A DNA stretch of 64,000 bases from Bacilli bacterium (GCA_017435465.1 JAFSEX010000019.1:16457-80456); one strand, 5' to 3'. Shown: positions 16,174 to 26,567, counted from the stretch's first letter. The notes: generated by a model from the letters alone, not told the origin. Made by a program: numbers and translations.

Positions 16174-17158
16174 ATTTAAATATTTTTAATATTTCTTTTT
16201 TAGGCTCTTTATTTTTAAAGAAAATATTGTATATTGCATTAGTTATTGGAAGTTCAATTTTGTGTTTTTTAGAAAGTTTATACATTGCTTTTGCACATTC
16301 TACACCTTCTACTACAGTTTTAGTAGTTTCAATTGCAGCATCTATCTTTTGACCTTCACCAACTTTTTTACCAGTAATATAATTTCTACTTGTAGTACTA
16401 GATGCAGTTAATACTAGATCACCAATACCAGAAACTGATAAGATAGTATTGGTGTCAATATTGTAGAAAAGTGCTAACTTCATCATCTCTTTTATGCCTT
16501 CGGTAATAATTAATGCATGAGTATTATTTTGATATCCAAGTCCATCTAAAATCCCTGATGCTAGTGCGACAATATTTTTTATTGAGGATATTATTTCTAT
16601 ACCTTTTATATCATTTGTAACATCAATCAATATATATTCATTTTCAAATAAACTTTTTATTAATGTAGCATCATCTAAATCTTTACCTGCTAAAGAAAAT
16701 TTAGAAATTTTTCTTTCAATTATTTCTTTAGCAAATGTAGGTCCTGTCATTGTATATGTTTTTTTTATATATATATTATCAATGTTATTTTCAATTATTT
16801 CTGAAATAGTTGTTAAATTTTTATAATCTATTCCTTTAGACATATTTAAAAATACTTTTTTTGATTTTGTTTGTTTTAAGATTTTATTTATTTTTTTCGT
16901 TACATCACTAATTATTTTTGATGGAAGTGCAATTATTATTAATTCTGAATATTCTAATAATTCATTTAAATTAGAAGTTGCACTTACTTTATTTGAAAAT
17001 TTAAAATTATCATAATATTGTTGATTAGTATGTCTTGTATTTATTTCATTTATCTGTTTTAAATCATTTGTCCATAATAATACATCATTATTATTATCAG
17101 TTAAAATTTGCGCAATTGCGCTTGCAAAACTCCCTGTACCTAATACTGATACTTTCAT
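16172..17158 (-). CDS. gpsA: NAD(P)-dependent glycerol-3-phosphate dehydrogenase
   Basis: Reduces dihydroxyacetone phosphate to sn-glycerol-3-phosphate for phospholipid synthesis. The Rossmann loop is VLGTGSFASAIA (5-16), with Ser-Phe where most GpsA have Ala-Trp-Gly/Ser. MTGPTFAKEI, the SIKNIVALASGILDGLGY segment with the catalytic Lys, and SGIGDLVLTASSTTSRNY are family motifs. 328 residues is normal. The start overlaps the der stop by one base (TAATG), so it is coupled to der, a common Firmicute arrangement. Confidence 0.94.
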   Translation of the reverse strand: MKVSVLGTGSFASAIAQILTDNNNDVLLWTNDLKQINEINTRHTNQQYYDNFKFSNKVSATSNLNELLEYSELIIIALPSKIISDVTKKINKILKQTKSKKVFLNMSKGIDYKNLTTISEIIENNIDNIYIKKTYTMTGPTFAKEIIERKISKFSLAGKDLDDATLIKSLFENEYILIDVTNDIKGIEIISSIKNIVALASGILDGLGYQNNTHALIITEGIKEMMKLALFYNIDTNTILSVSGIGDLVLTASSTTSRNYITGKKVGEGQKIDAAIETTKTVVEGVECAKAMYKLSKKHKIELPITNAIYNIFFKNKEPKKEILKIFK

Positions 17159-18465
17159 TATTCTTCTCCCTTATTTTTCCATTGTAAAATTATTGGTGTT
17201 CCTGTTAAATCAAAATTTTCACGTAATTTATTCTCAATGTATCTTTCATATGAAAAATGGATTAATCCTTTGCTGTTTACATTAAAAGTAAATTTAGGAG
17301 GTTTATTTCCTGTTTGACTAACAAAATATATTTTAAGTCTTTTACCTTTATATGAAGGTGGAGGATTTAAACTTACCGCATCCATAATTACATTATTTAA
17401 TAAACTAGTTTTAATTTCTTTAGTAGAATTTTCATAAGCTTTTAAAACTTCTGGCATAAGCGTATGAATTCTTTTTTTAGTTAGTGCTGATAAAAATACT
17501 ATTGGTGCGTATGGCATAAATTGAAAATTATTTTTAACTTCATCTCTAAATTTACGAATATCATTTTTATTTTCAACTGTATCCCACTTATTAACTACTA
17601 ATACAACAGCTTTACCACTTTCAATTGCGTATCCTGCAATATGTTTATCATGCTCAATTATTCCTTCTTCAGCATTTATAACAATTAAACACACATCACT
17701 TCTATCAATTGCTTTCATACTACGAATTAAACTATATTTTTCAACATTTTCATATATTTTACCTTTTTTACGCATACCTGCGGTGTCTATTAATACATAA
17801 TCTTGTTTATCATAAGTAAATACAGTATCTACTGAATCACGAGTTGTCCCTGCTTGATCTGACACAATTACTCTATCTTCATTTAAAAGTGCATTAACTA
17901 AACTACTTTTTCCTACGTTTGGCCTACCGATTACACAAAATTTAAGTAAATCTTCATATTCTTCTTCTACAGTATAAAAATCCCTTACAATTTCGTCTAA
18001 TAGCTCTCCGATGCCAATATTGTGTTCTGCACTTATTGGTATATAGTTATCAAAACCAAGTTCATAGAAGTCATAGATATTTTCCATGCGTTTTTGGTTA
18101 TCTATTTTATTAACCGCAACTATAACTTTTTTATTAGACTTCCTAAGCATATCACGAACTACTAAATCATTAGATGTAATACCTTCTTTACCATCTAATA
18201 TAAATACCACCACATCAGCTTCAGAAATCGCAATTTCAGCTTGTACTTTGATTTCATCATTAAATTTTTCATTTGATAAATCTATTCCACCTGTATCAAT
18301 TAAATGGAATTTATAATCTCTATATGATGCATCTGCATATATTCTATCTCTTGTAATACCAGGAATATCTTCAATGATAGATATTTTTTTTCCTGCAATT
18401 CTATTAAAAAGTGTAGATTTACCGACGTTTGGTCTACCTACCAATGCGACTGTTGGTTTTTTCAT
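17158..18465 (-). CDS. der: Ribosome assembly GTPase Der (EngA)
   Basis: Essential GTPase for 50S subunit assembly. It has two tandem G domains: GRPNVGKST (10-18) with DTGG and NKID, and GRPNVGKSS (about 179-187) with DTAGMRKKGK and NKWD. A C-terminal KH-like domain (from about 355, LNPPPSYKGKRLKIYFVSQTG) completes the 435 residues. GGAGGCGAT is the ribosome site. It is first in the der-gpsA operon behind a good promoter. Confidence 0.97.
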   Translation of the reverse strand: MKKPTVALVGRPNVGKSTLFNRIAGKKISIIEDIPGITRDRIYADASYRDYKFHLIDTGGIDLSNEKFNDEIKVQAEIAISEADVVVFILDGKEGITSNDLVVRDMLRKSNKKVIVAVNKIDNQKRMENIYDFYELGFDNYIPISAEHNIGIGELLDEIVRDFYTVEEEYEDLLKFCVIGRPNVGKSSLVNALLNEDRVIVSDQAGTTRDSVDTVFTYDKQDYVLIDTAGMRKKGKIYENVEKYSLIRSMKAIDRSDVCLIVINAEEGIIEHDKHIAGYAIESGKAVVLVVNKWDTVENKNDIRKFRDEVKNNFQFMPYAPIVFLSALTKKRIHTLMPEVLKAYENSTKEIKTSLLNNVIMDAVSLNPPPSYKGKRLKIYFVSQTGNKPPKFTFNVNSKGLIHFSYERYIENKLRENFDLTGTPIILQWKNKGEE

Positions 18466-18488
18466 AATATCGCCTCCAAACTAGATAT

Positions 18489-18517
18489 ATTATAACATTT
18501 AAATCACTTTATGTAAA
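18489..18517 (-). promoter_or_regulatory. Promoter of der-gpsA
   Basis: Minus strand TTTACA, 17-bp spacer, TATAAT, 24 bases before the start. Confidence 0.65.
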
Positions 18518-18527
18518 ATTTTAAAAG

Positions 18528-18549
18528 AAAAAAGACAATAGTCTTTTTT
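18528..18549. terminator. Bidirectional terminator after the Cys-rich protein gene
   Basis: AAAAAAGAC, 4-base loop, GTCTTTTTT. Confidence 0.8.
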
Positions 18550-19067
18550 CAGTTAGGAATAGACGCAGTAGTATTCTTGCATCCAAAATCCTCATCCCAA
18601 ATCCATATCCCCTCTGCATCATTTGGACCATTTTCTTCTTTGCAACACTTATTTTTATCAATATAATTTTTACATTTTGTGTCGTTTAAATTAATATTAT
18701 TAATTGGTATTGTATTTTCTTGAATTGTATTACAAATAGTATTTTTGGGATTAGTAAAGCACGTCATACAAAAATTTTCTTGGTTTTCATCAACCAATCC
18801 TATTACAAGATTAACTATTGGACTAACAAAAAATATAGCTAGACTAATTATTATTTTTTTTATTAATACATTAGTTGTAGATTTTATGTTTTCGTTATTT
18901 TGGGATACTAATATTTTTATAAAATCTATTGTAGCAATTAATATTAAAATAATTGGAATAATAATAATTAAAATATCAAAAATTTCACCTAAAAATATAA
19001 ATATTTTTTTACCAGCATTCGATTTACAAAAATCATTTGTTTGCGATAATATTAGATTCATCTTCAT
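18549..19067 (-). CDS. Membrane protein with Cys-rich C-terminal domain
   Basis: 172 residues from the preferred ATG; an upstream GTG lies inside the AGGTGAG ribosome site. Two strong membrane helices (about 25-50 and 70-95) have a polar loop between them, reminiscent of small VirB2/TrbC-like or pore-type proteins. The last 75 residues contain eight Cys (CMTC, TICN, KCKN, KCCK, GCKN), which points to disulfides outside the cell. It starts 9 bases after the stop of the metalloprotease gene, so the two are one operon. No known family recognised. Confidence 0.75.
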   Translation of the reverse strand: MKMNLILSQTNDFCKSNAGKKIFIFLGEIFDILIIIIPIILILIATIDFIKILVSQNNENIKSTTNVLIKKIIISLAIFFVSPIVNLVIGLVDENQENFCMTCFTNPKNTICNTIQENTIPINNINLNDTKCKNYIDKNKCCKEENGPNDAEGIWIWDEDFGCKNTTASIPN

Positions 19068-19076
19068 TATACTCAC

Positions 19077-21773
19077 CTACTGAATGTTAACATTTACTTC
19101 ACTAATTATTGGATATATACCTGATTTTGACTTATATTCTTTATCTTCAATGGTAATTGTTGAAATAATTGCAATTGTTCCATTTCCAGAATTTCCAGTT
19201 TTTAATGTTGAGTAAGTAACATTGTTATTATTATTAGTTTCTAAATCATTAATTATTGTGAAATTTTTACTTGAACCAGATAAAAGAACAAAGCCACTAT
19301 TAAATACACGTTTATTATCTTTATCAATCAAATATGCATAATATGTAGTATTCTTACTTAATGTTTGTGTATTATTTAATTCAATAAAATTTGTAACGAC
19401 ATTACCAATACTAATCTTATCTTTTGAAATAACGCTTCTATAATTGTTTTCTTTTATTATTTTATCTTGTAATCCTGTATTAATATCAATTCTATTAGGG
19501 TTATCCTTATTCCAAGTAACATCATATCCTAATGCTTGGGAAACAAATCTTATTGGAACATAAAATGAACTTTCGTCACATTTTGGTATATCATAACCAT
19601 TAGAATCTTTACCTTCAGGACATGAAGGAGCATCAACGTTTAATTGACTTAAATAAAATGTTTGGTCTTTTGCAATTAATCCAGAATTAAAATTTTGTGT
19701 ACCTTTTTCATTATTTAGTATATATTGATATACATTATTGTTTGTTTTAAATATTGACATAACAGAAATTTTATTATAATTATTATTAATATAACTTACT
19801 ATGCATATACCTGTATTACATAATTCTTTTATATTAACAAATGCTCTATTATTTTGTGCAAAATTATTAATCTTGTATTCTTTATTATCAATATATATAT
19901 TATAGATTTGTGATGGTCTATCATTTGAATTGTTTGAATCATTTGAATTGCTCGAATTGTTATTGTTATTATTTGTATTATTAGTTGTGGTGGTATTTAA
20001 CTCAATATTCATATTGTCACTTGTTTCTTCAATTTTATATTTCATTTCATCAGTTAAATGCCCATTTGTAATTGATATTACTACCTGTTCACCATCTATT
20101 TTAGATAAATCAACTATAACATCACCTGTAAATTTTTGAGAATATACAACTTTTTGATCAGCAAAACTTTCTACTTTTTGATTATATCCCTCAAATTCCT
20201 TTAAATTAGAAAGAGAGAAAATATTTATATATTCTGTATTATTATTTGATAAATTCGATATTTTATATTTTTTGTTAGTTTTTTCCGAAAAGAAGTACTC
20301 CATTGAAACATTTTTGATAGTACCATCGGTATTTTTAATTGTTTTCTTTTTGAGATCACAAACTTCTTCACCATCACCATTTTTAACAATGTTACATTCA
20401 CCAATATAAGAGTAATTAGCTTCTTTTAATCCTTTGACAGCTTCAAATTTGTAATCATTAATTAAATTGTTTTTAGCTAAACTATTTAAAACTTCCGGCA
20501 TTTTACCATTTGCTGCTTCATATAAATATTTTAAAGTATCTCCATTATGATTTTTTTTTAAAAGTCCATTTAATATTTTTTGTTTTCCATTATCAACAAT
20601 ATTTTCATAATTATGTAAAAAGTACATAGCAGCGTATGGATTAATTTCATCAATCGATTTATAGTAGTTATATAAATAAGATGTTATATATCCATTCATC
20701 AAGATTGAATTATCTGTTATTTTTGTTGCTGCCCAATTTGCAGTTGTTTCTTTAATAAATAATGGGTCACCTTTTTCGTTGTTTTCGCAAAACTGATATG
20801 TTCCTTCTCCACAAATATATGGTTGATAATGGTGAAATAATTCGTGTGCGATTGTACTGTTCAGTGAATTACTATCACTTATTTTATTCGAAGCGACATT
20901 TATATATGGAGCAACTGGAATACCTCCAAGATTACTATTATTAGTCTCACTTTGATCAGATAATTGTACATTAGGTATTGCACCAATATAATATGCTACA
21001 GATTTAGTATTATTTGCTGATGATGAAACATACACAGGCATTGCATTAAATAATGCATCAGCACTATTTGAATCAATATTTTTCAAAAATTCCATATATT
21101 TTGTTTCATCATATCCATTGCAATACGATTTTTCCCATTTAAATTCAATATCATATTCATCAGAATATTTTTCAATATAAATTTCAATATTATCAGCGAT
21201 TTGTTTAGCCTGTTCATCAGTTATTTTATCTTCTGTATTTTTTGTAGTGTACCATACAACAACTTTTTTGTTCGGAGATAATATATATTTATCCAATCTG
21301 GTTTTTAAATCCCCTGTAATTGCCACATTATTAGAAATTGGTGTGACATTAGAATTATTATATGATGTTTCATTTGTTTCTGGACCAAGTATAACATTTT
21401 TCATTTGAATTTTATCATTAATATATTTCTTAGTTTCTTCCGATAATTCGTTATTATAATTTTGCATTAAACTATATAAATCAGGTGCCATTTCATATTC
21501 AATATTTGATTTATATTTTTTATCAAGTTTATTACTATCATATATTGAATATGCAGAATATAATACATATTCATCTATAGATATCTCTTTATTGCGTAAA
21601 GCATTACTTAATTTTTCACTAGTTGTTGATTCAATAGTATATGTTTCAAATACTACTTTATTTTTACTATTTAATCCAAAATATAACAGTATGGATAACA
21701 ATCCTATACAAAGTATACTTAATACAATCCATCCTTTTTTAGTTAAAGTATATTTTTTGCCAAATAAAATCAT
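19077..21773 (-). CDS. Large membrane-anchored metalloprotease-like surface protein with copper-amine-oxidase N-like domain
   Basis: 898 residues. A single N-terminal membrane helix (about 14-33) anchors a large external part. HELFHHY at 310-316 is an HExxH zinc motif, with a likely third ligand at E342 in KETTANWAA, as in gluzincins. An Asn/Ser-rich linker lies near 595-630. The C-terminal third contains FYVPIRFVSQALGYDVTW, the signature of the copper amine oxidase N-terminal (stalk) domain common on Firmicute surfaces. Substrate unknown. GGAGG precedes the ATG. Transcribed with the Cys-rich membrane protein. Confidence 0.8.
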   Translation of the reverse strand: MILFGKKYTLTKKGWIVLSILCIGLLSILLYFGLNSKNKVVFETYTIESTTSEKLSNALRNKEISIDEYVLYSAYSIYDSNKLDKKYKSNIEYEMAPDLYSLMQNYNNELSEETKKYINDKIQMKNVILGPETNETSYNNSNVTPISNNVAITGDLKTRLDKYILSPNKKVVVWYTTKNTEDKITDEQAKQIADNIEIYIEKYSDEYDIEFKWEKSYCNGYDETKYMEFLKNIDSNSADALFNAMPVYVSSSANNTKSVAYYIGAIPNVQLSDQSETNNSNLGGIPVAPYINVASNKISDSNSLNSTIAHELFHHYQPYICGEGTYQFCENNEKGDPLFIKETTANWAATKITDNSILMNGYITSYLYNYYKSIDEINPYAAMYFLHNYENIVDNGKQKILNGLLKKNHNGDTLKYLYEAANGKMPEVLNSLAKNNLINDYKFEAVKGLKEANYSYIGECNIVKNGDGEEVCDLKKKTIKNTDGTIKNVSMEYFFSEKTNKKYKISNLSNNNTEYINIFSLSNLKEFEGYNQKVESFADQKVVYSQKFTGDVIVDLSKIDGEQVVISITNGHLTDEMKYKIEETSDNMNIELNTTTTNNTNNNNNNSSNSNDSNNSNDRPSQIYNIYIDNKEYKINNFAQNNRAFVNIKELCNTGICIVSYINNNYNKISVMSIFKTNNNVYQYILNNEKGTQNFNSGLIAKDQTFYLSQLNVDAPSCPEGKDSNGYDIPKCDESSFYVPIRFVSQALGYDVTWNKDNPNRIDINTGLQDKIIKENNYRSVISKDKISIGNVVTNFIELNNTQTLSKNTTYYAYLIDKDNKRVFNSGFVLLSGSSKNFTIINDLETNNNNNVTYSTLKTGNSGNGTIAIISTITIEDKEYKSKSGIYPIISEVNVNIQ

Positions 21774-21822
21774 TTTTATTCCTCCAATTATTCATATAAT
21801 TTAGTATACCATTTTTTTAATT

Positions 21823-21852
21823 AAAAATAAAGATGATTATACATCTTTATTT
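21823..21852. terminator. Terminator after the lipid kinase gene
   Basis: AAAATAAAGATG, 6-base loop, CATCTTTATTTT. Confidence 0.75.
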
Positions 21853-22769
21853 TCTTCGTCTAAAAATAATTTAGGTAATTCTTTTGTAGGTAATAACATT
21901 TCTACATTTCGAACAACTTTTATATTATATTCTCTTGTTTTATTATCATATTTTTCACCATCAACACACCATGGTTTTGATTTTTTCTTAAATTTAATAG
22001 TTAAATTATTTGTTTTATGAAAATAAAAACCTGGAACTTGTGTAATATCACTTGTTTTTAAATAATATAAACTTTTTATAATATCTTTTTTCTTAGTTAA
22101 ATTACAAAACAATACTTCAAATTGGTCATCATCTAATTTAACGTCTTTAAAAATATTATTAATGCCCGCTATTCTAGTTGCACTAGAAGCAATCATAAAC
22201 GAATATAATCCAGAATATGTTTTTCCGTTTACTGTATAAGACAATTCACTTAATCTAGTTCTCTGTATAAAATCTTTAATACCATTAATTAAGTATGCTA
22301 AATATCCCATTCTTTTTTTTAGACTACTAGAAGTTTCATATGGTATATTCATAAATTTCCCAAATCCGGCAACATAAACAAATGGATGCCCATTAAGCGT
22401 ACATATATCTATTTTTTTAACTTTTCCATTTAATATTAGTTTAAGGTTGCTTAAAACATTCTTATTCAATCCAAACATTTTACCAATATCATTTGTTGTA
22501 CCAAGTGGAATATGAGATACTAACAATCTTTCTTTTCTTTTAAAATTACCGGTCATAACTTCATTGAAAGTTCCATCACCACCAAGGGATATAACTAAAT
22601 CTGCGTAATCTATATTTTGCATTATTTTTTTAGCGTGTCCTTGATATTTTGTTATATAAGTTTCTACTAAATAATCGTTTTCTCTTAGGATATTTTCAAA
22701 TTTATTAAGTGTTTTTTTCTTTATACCTTTCCCACTGTGTATATTACAAATAATACTACATTTTTTCAT
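21837..22769 (-). CDS. Diacylglycerol kinase family lipid kinase (DgkB/YegS-like)
   Basis: Soluble DAGK-catalytic-domain protein, which in Firmicutes rephosphorylates diacylglycerol released during lipoteichoic acid synthesis. The nucleotide motif is VISLGGDGTFNEV, followed by IPLGTTNDIGKMFGL and the C-terminal PWCVDGEK motif near residue 270. 310 residues from ATG 22769; an upstream GTG is part of the GGTGAT ribosome site. It could act on another lipid; DgkB is the closest known relative in this lineage. Confidence 0.85.
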   Translation of the reverse strand: MKKCSIICNIHSGKGIKKKTLNKFENILRENDYLVETYITKYQGHAKKIMQNIDYADLVISLGGDGTFNEVMTGNFKRKERLLVSHIPLGTTNDIGKMFGLNKNVLSNLKLILNGKVKKIDICTLNGHPFVYVAGFGKFMNIPYETSSSLKKRMGYLAYLINGIKDFIQRTRLSELSYTVNGKTYSGLYSFMIASSATRIAGINNIFKDVKLDDDQFEVLFCNLTKKKDIIKSLYYLKTSDITQVPGFYFHKTNNLTIKFKKKSKPWCVDGEKYDNKTREYNIKVVRNVEMLLPTKELPKLFLDEENKDV

Positions 22770-22813
22770 AAAACAAATCACCAATAATATTATATATTAT
22801 TTTATAATAAATT

Positions 22814-22842
22814 AAAAGACAAAGAGCATTAGTTCTTTGTCA
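22814..22842 (-). terminator. Terminator after rluD
   Basis: GACAAAGAA / TTCTTTGTC-like stem (loop 7) with TTTTAATTT after it on the minus strand. A near-identical stem is used at 34598-34624. Confidence 0.7.
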
Positions 22843-22869
22843 AGTACATAAACAAAATATTGGAATATC

Positions 22870-23766
22870 TTATTCATTTTTAAAAATATCTATTAATTCG
22901 ATAAATTCTTCAGGTAAATCACTATCAAATTCCATGTATTTATTTGTAGTTGGATGAACAAAACCAAGGGTTTTGGCATGTAATAACTGTCCAAAATCGT
23001 TAATAGTTTTTTTATGACCATAAACTTTATCATTAACTATAGGATACCCTATATAATTCATATGTACACGAATTTGGTGAGTTCTTCCAGTCTCTAGTTG
23101 TAGTTCTATTAGGGTTGTTCTTTTATATCTTTCTAAAACTTTAAAGTGTGTAACTGCATCTTTACTATTAATATCAGTAACATTCATTTTTTGTCTATCG
23201 TTTGAATCTCTTCCTATTGGTGCATCAATTGTACCAGTATCGTGATTAATTACTCCCCACACTAAAGCTATATATTTTCTAGTTGTAGTTTTCAAACTTA
23301 GTTGTTCAGCAAGTATTTTATGTGCATTATCATTTTTTGCTATCATTAAAAGTCCACTTGTATCTTTGTCAATTCTATGTACTATTCCAGGTCTTATATC
23401 ATGTGTACTTAGATTATTACAGTGATATAATAAAGCGTTAACTAAAGTTTTTGAATAATTACCGTGTGCAGGGTGTACAACCATTCCACTAGGTTTATTA
23501 ACCACTAATACATCATCATCTTCATATACAATATTTAAAGGAATATTTTCTGGAGTAATATCAGTACTTTCATTTAATTCACCAATTATATTTATATTAT
23601 CATTTTGTTTTACTATATAACTTGGTTTTACTGATATATCATCAACTAATATTAGTCCTTCCTTAATCATTTTAACTATTTTACTTCTAGAATAATCAGT
23701 TATTTTAGATAAATATTGATCAATTCTAAGACCTTTTTCTTCATCTGTTACGATATATTCATTCAT
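22870..23766 (-). CDS. 23S rRNA pseudouridine synthase, RluD/YlyB type
   Basis: An S4 RNA-binding domain (about 10-70, GLRIDQYLSKITDYSRSKIVK) precedes the RluA-type catalytic domain with GIVHRIDKDTSGLLMIAK, holding the catalytic Asp of the HRxDxxTSG motif. LETGRTHQIRVHM is also conserved. 298 residues from ATG 23766. The longer frame starting at 23793 lacks a ribosome site, while GGGTGGTGA precedes the chosen ATG. It overlaps the lspA end by 8 bases; lspA-rluD(ylyB) is a classical Bacillus pair. The exact rRNA target is not provable here. Confidence 0.92.
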   Translation of the reverse strand: MNEYIVTDEEKGLRIDQYLSKITDYSRSKIVKMIKEGLILVDDISVKPSYIVKQNDNINIIGELNESTDITPENIPLNIVYEDDDVLVVNKPSGMVVHPAHGNYSKTLVNALLYHCNNLSTHDIRPGIVHRIDKDTSGLLMIAKNDNAHKILAEQLSLKTTTRKYIALVWGVINHDTGTIDAPIGRDSNDRQKMNVTDINSKDAVTHFKVLERYKRTTLIELQLETGRTHQIRVHMNYIGYPIVNDKVYGHKKTINDFGQLLHAKTLGFVHPTTNKYMEFDSDLPEEFIELIDIFKNE

Positions 23767-24226
23767 TTTTTTCACCACCCACAAAATTTTCAATTAATAT
23801 CAGTAATACTCCTAAAACTATAAAAATATCACTGAAATTAAATATTGGGAAATTATATCCAAATATATTGAAATCTAAAAAATCTATCACATACCCATGT
23901 AAAATACGATCTATAAAATTTCCAACTATTCCACCAATTAAAAATCCGTAATATATATTTTTAAGATTATTCAACCGTTTTTCTTTATGTATTAAATAAA
24001 TTATGAAGATTAAAGCAAGTATTGTAATAATTATTAAGAATAATCTTTGATTCCACATAATACTCCATGCAGCTCCAAAATTTTTTGTATATGTTATTTT
24101 AAAGATATTGCAAATTATATTTATACTTTCATGTAAATCTAATAGATTTGAAATTAATATTTTACTTGCTTGATCTAAAATAATTATTATGATTGAAATA
24201 ATGGATAATTTATTAATTTTTTTCAT
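23759..24226 (-). CDS. lspA: Lipoprotein signal peptidase (signal peptidase II)
   Basis: Membrane aspartyl protease removing signal peptides from prolipoproteins. 155 residues, four membrane helices. Motifs: TKNFGAAWSI, GGIVGNFIDRILHGYVIDFLDF with the first catalytic Asp, and FPIFNFSDIFIVLG with the second. Coupled to the pseudouridine synthase gene. Confidence 0.95.
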   Translation of the reverse strand: MKKINKLSIISIIIIILDQASKILISNLLDLHESINIICNIFKITYTKNFGAAWSIMWNQRLFLIIITILALIFIIYLIHKEKRLNNLKNIYYGFLIGGIVGNFIDRILHGYVIDFLDFNIFGYNFPIFNFSDIFIVLGVLLILIENFVGGEKNE

Positions 24227-24246
24227 TTAAATCACCCTTTTATAAG

Positions 24247-24273
24247 TTAAAAGAAGTTATTTTTATAACTTCT
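24247..24273 (-). terminator. Terminator after the rhomboid gene
   Basis: AGAAGTTAT, 4-base loop, ATAACTTCT, then TTTTAA on the minus strand. Confidence 0.7.
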
Positions 24274-25411
24274 AATTCATAAAGAATGCTAGATAGATAA
24301 GGAATACAACTAGGATAACTGTAATAATGAATCCATTTACTTTATCTATTTTATCATCTCTATCTTTTACTCCAACCATCATTGAAGCAAGTATTCCACC
24401 AATTAAACCACCAATATGAGCAGCATTATCAATACTTGATGAAGAAAACCCAATAATTAAATTAATAACAATTACTGGAATAATTTGTGATTTTATTACT
24501 GTTCCTAAATACATTCTATGATGATATCCAAAGTATAACATTGAACCAAGTAATCCAAATATTGCTCCACTTGCTCCTACGCTCCATGTTTGAGTAAAAA
24601 TCATAGAAAATAGGCACCCCAAAATCCCACTTATAAGATAAATTATTATATATTTAAATTTATTAAAGAAACTTTCTATTTGACTACCAATTATATATAG
24701 TGCATACATATTGAACAATAAGTGTGTTGTACTTGCATGCATAAACATACATGTAATAATTCTATAATATTCTCCTGCCTTAACCAATTCTGGATGTAAT
24801 CCAAATAATCCTACCATTGTATTTTTTCCAATTACTAATGAAAGAATGTATAATATTACATTAATGATAATTAGTGTATAAGTTACAATTGGTTTTCTTG
24901 GAGCAAAAATATCTTGATTTTTTTTTGCCTTTATTTCGTTAGATTTATTTATTTCAGTTGTAAGTTTAGAGAATAAATTTATTCCTTTTTCTTTAATATT
25001 TAAATTATGTTTTAATGTTGGAAAATTTATTTTTAAATTATCATATTTATCAATATCGTCAATATTTGATAAATACACACAATCTACTTTATCAGTTGAT
25101 TCTAGTTTAACATTATCTCCCAAATCAACATAAATACTAAGTGTATTTATGCTTAAAGAAAATGTTTTTTTCTTTATTTGTTTAATAATTTGTTTAGTTT
25201 TATAAGAATCAAAACTAAATTGTTCATTATTATGTATATATCCTGAAACTATTCTAACAACCCCATATTCATTGTTATCTTCAATATTTTCTAGCCAAAT
25301 TTCATCCTTACCACCATGTAAAACAATAGGATTATATCCTTTTTCAGTAATAAAATAATGTAATAGTTTCATAACTAATTCTTCTTTTTCATCTATGACA
25401 AGTTCATTCAT
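24272..25411 (-). CDS. Rhomboid family intramembrane serine protease
   Basis: 379 residues. The first 175 form a soluble domain of unknown fold, followed by six or more membrane helices. Catalytic features: GASGAIFGLLGS with the active Ser, and AAHIGGLIGGILAS with the catalytic His. HLLFNMYALYIIG is the conserved TM2 motif. This layout resembles Bacillus GluP (YqgP), also a soluble N-domain plus rhomboid core. Substrates unknown. GGAGG lies 8 bases before ATG 25411. Confidence 0.92.
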   Translation of the reverse strand: MNELVIDEKEELVMKLLHYFITEKGYNPIVLHGGKDEIWLENIEDNNEYGVVRIVSGYIHNNEQFSFDSYKTKQIIKQIKKKTFSLSINTLSIYVDLGDNVKLESTDKVDCVYLSNIDDIDKYDNLKINFPTLKHNLNIKEKGINLFSKLTTEINKSNEIKAKKNQDIFAPRKPIVTYTLIIINVILYILSLVIGKNTMVGLFGLHPELVKAGEYYRIITCMFMHASTTHLLFNMYALYIIGSQIESFFNKFKYIIIYLISGILGCLFSMIFTQTWSVGASGAIFGLLGSMLYFGYHHRMYLGTVIKSQIIPVIVINLIIGFSSSSIDNAAHIGGLIGGILASMMVGVKDRDDKIDKVNGFIITVILVVFLIYLAFFMN

Positions 25412-25473
25412 TGTATAATCCTCCCGTCAATATTTATATTATATTACATTTTTAAAAAGTATTCAACTAAAAA

Positions 25474-25494
25474 TAAAAAGTGTGAAATCACACC
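25474..25494 (-). terminator. Terminator of recA
   Basis: GGTGTGA / TCACAC small stem with TTTTTATTTTT on the minus strand. Confidence 0.75.
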
Positions 25495-25496
25495 AA

Positions 25497-26537
25497 TTAT
25501 TTTTCTTTTGTTGATTTTGATTCTTTTTTAGCTTTTTCTGATACTCCAATTCCATAATGTTCTCTAACTTTTTGGTCTAATTCATTGAATATTTCTGGAT
25601 GTTGTTTTAAAAATGATTTAACATTTTCTTTACCTTGTCCAATTTTTTCACCTTTATATGAATACCAAGCTCCAGATTTTTCTAAAATATTGTTGTTAGC
25701 TGCTAAATCTATTACTTCTCCTTCTTTTGAGACACCTTCGCCATACATTATTTCAACTTCTGCAGTTTTAAATGGTGGGGCAACTTTATTTTTAACTACT
25801 TTTACAGTTGTTCTATTACCTATTACATCTGTACCTTGTTTTAATTGTTCATTTCTTCTTACATCTAATCTAATTGTAGAATAGAATTTAAGGGCTCTAC
25901 CACCTGGAGTAGTTTCTGGATTTCCAAACATAACTCCTACTTTTTCTCTTAATTGGTTAATAAAGATTGCAATTGTATTTGTTTTATTAATTGTTCCAGA
26001 TAATTTTCTTAATGCTTGACTCATTAATCTTGCTTGTAGTCCAACATGTGAGTCTCCCATTTCTCCTTCAATTTCTGCTTGTGGAACTAAGGCAGCAACT
26101 GAATCTATTACAATTATCCCAATTGCTTCACTTCTAACTAAGGCTTCACAAATTTCTAAAGCTTGTTCTCCAGTATCTGGTTGTGATAATAATAATTCAT
26201 TAATATTTACTCCTAATTTTTTAGCATATATTGGATCTAATGCATGTTCTGCATCAATAAATGCTGCACGTCCTCCCATTTTTTGCATTTCTGCAATTGC
26301 ATGTAATGCAAAAGTAGTTTTACCACTAGATTCAGGTCCATATATTTCTATAATTCTTCCTTTTGGATAACCGCCAACTCCTAGGGCAATATCCAAAGTT
26401 AATGATCCAGATGGACAAACATCTACTTGATTATGTTCAGTTTCCCCCAATTTCATTACTGAACCTTTCCCAAATTGCTTTTCGATATCTAATAGTACTT
26501 GTTCTAAAGTTTTATCTTTAGCTGTTGATTTTAACAT
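25497..26537 (-). CDS. recA: Recombinase RecA
   Basis: 346 residues, standard length, with the start at MLKSTAKDK (ATG 26537, GGATGAG upstream); longer in-frame extensions run into the promoter. Walker [10 protein letters not shown], the [17 protein letters not shown] and [18 protein letters not shown] (L2) segments, and the acidic/basic C-tail are present. Forms filaments on ssDNA, drives strand exchange and LexA self-cleavage. A perfect SOS box lies at 26607-26620 just upstream of the promoter. Confidence 0.98.
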   Translation of the reverse strand: MLKSTAKDKTLEQVLLDIEKQFGKGSVMKLGETEHNQVDVCPSGSLTLDIALGVGGYPKGRIIEIYGPESSGKTTFALHAIAEMQKMGGRAAFIDAEHALDPIYAKKLGVNINELLLSQPDTGEQALEICEALVRSEAIGIIVIDSVAALVPQAEIEGEMGDSHVGLQARLMSQALRKLSGTINKTNTIAIFINQLREKVGVMFGNPETTPGGRALKFYSTIRLDVRRNEQLKQGTDVIGNRTTVKVVKNKVAPPFKTAEVEIMYGEGVSKEGEVIDLAANNNILEKSGAWYSYKGEKIGQGKENVKSFLKQHPEIFNELDQKVREHYGIGVSEKAKKESKSTKEK

Positions 26538-26567
26538 GTAATTCTCATCCTTTCTTTTCATAGTTAC

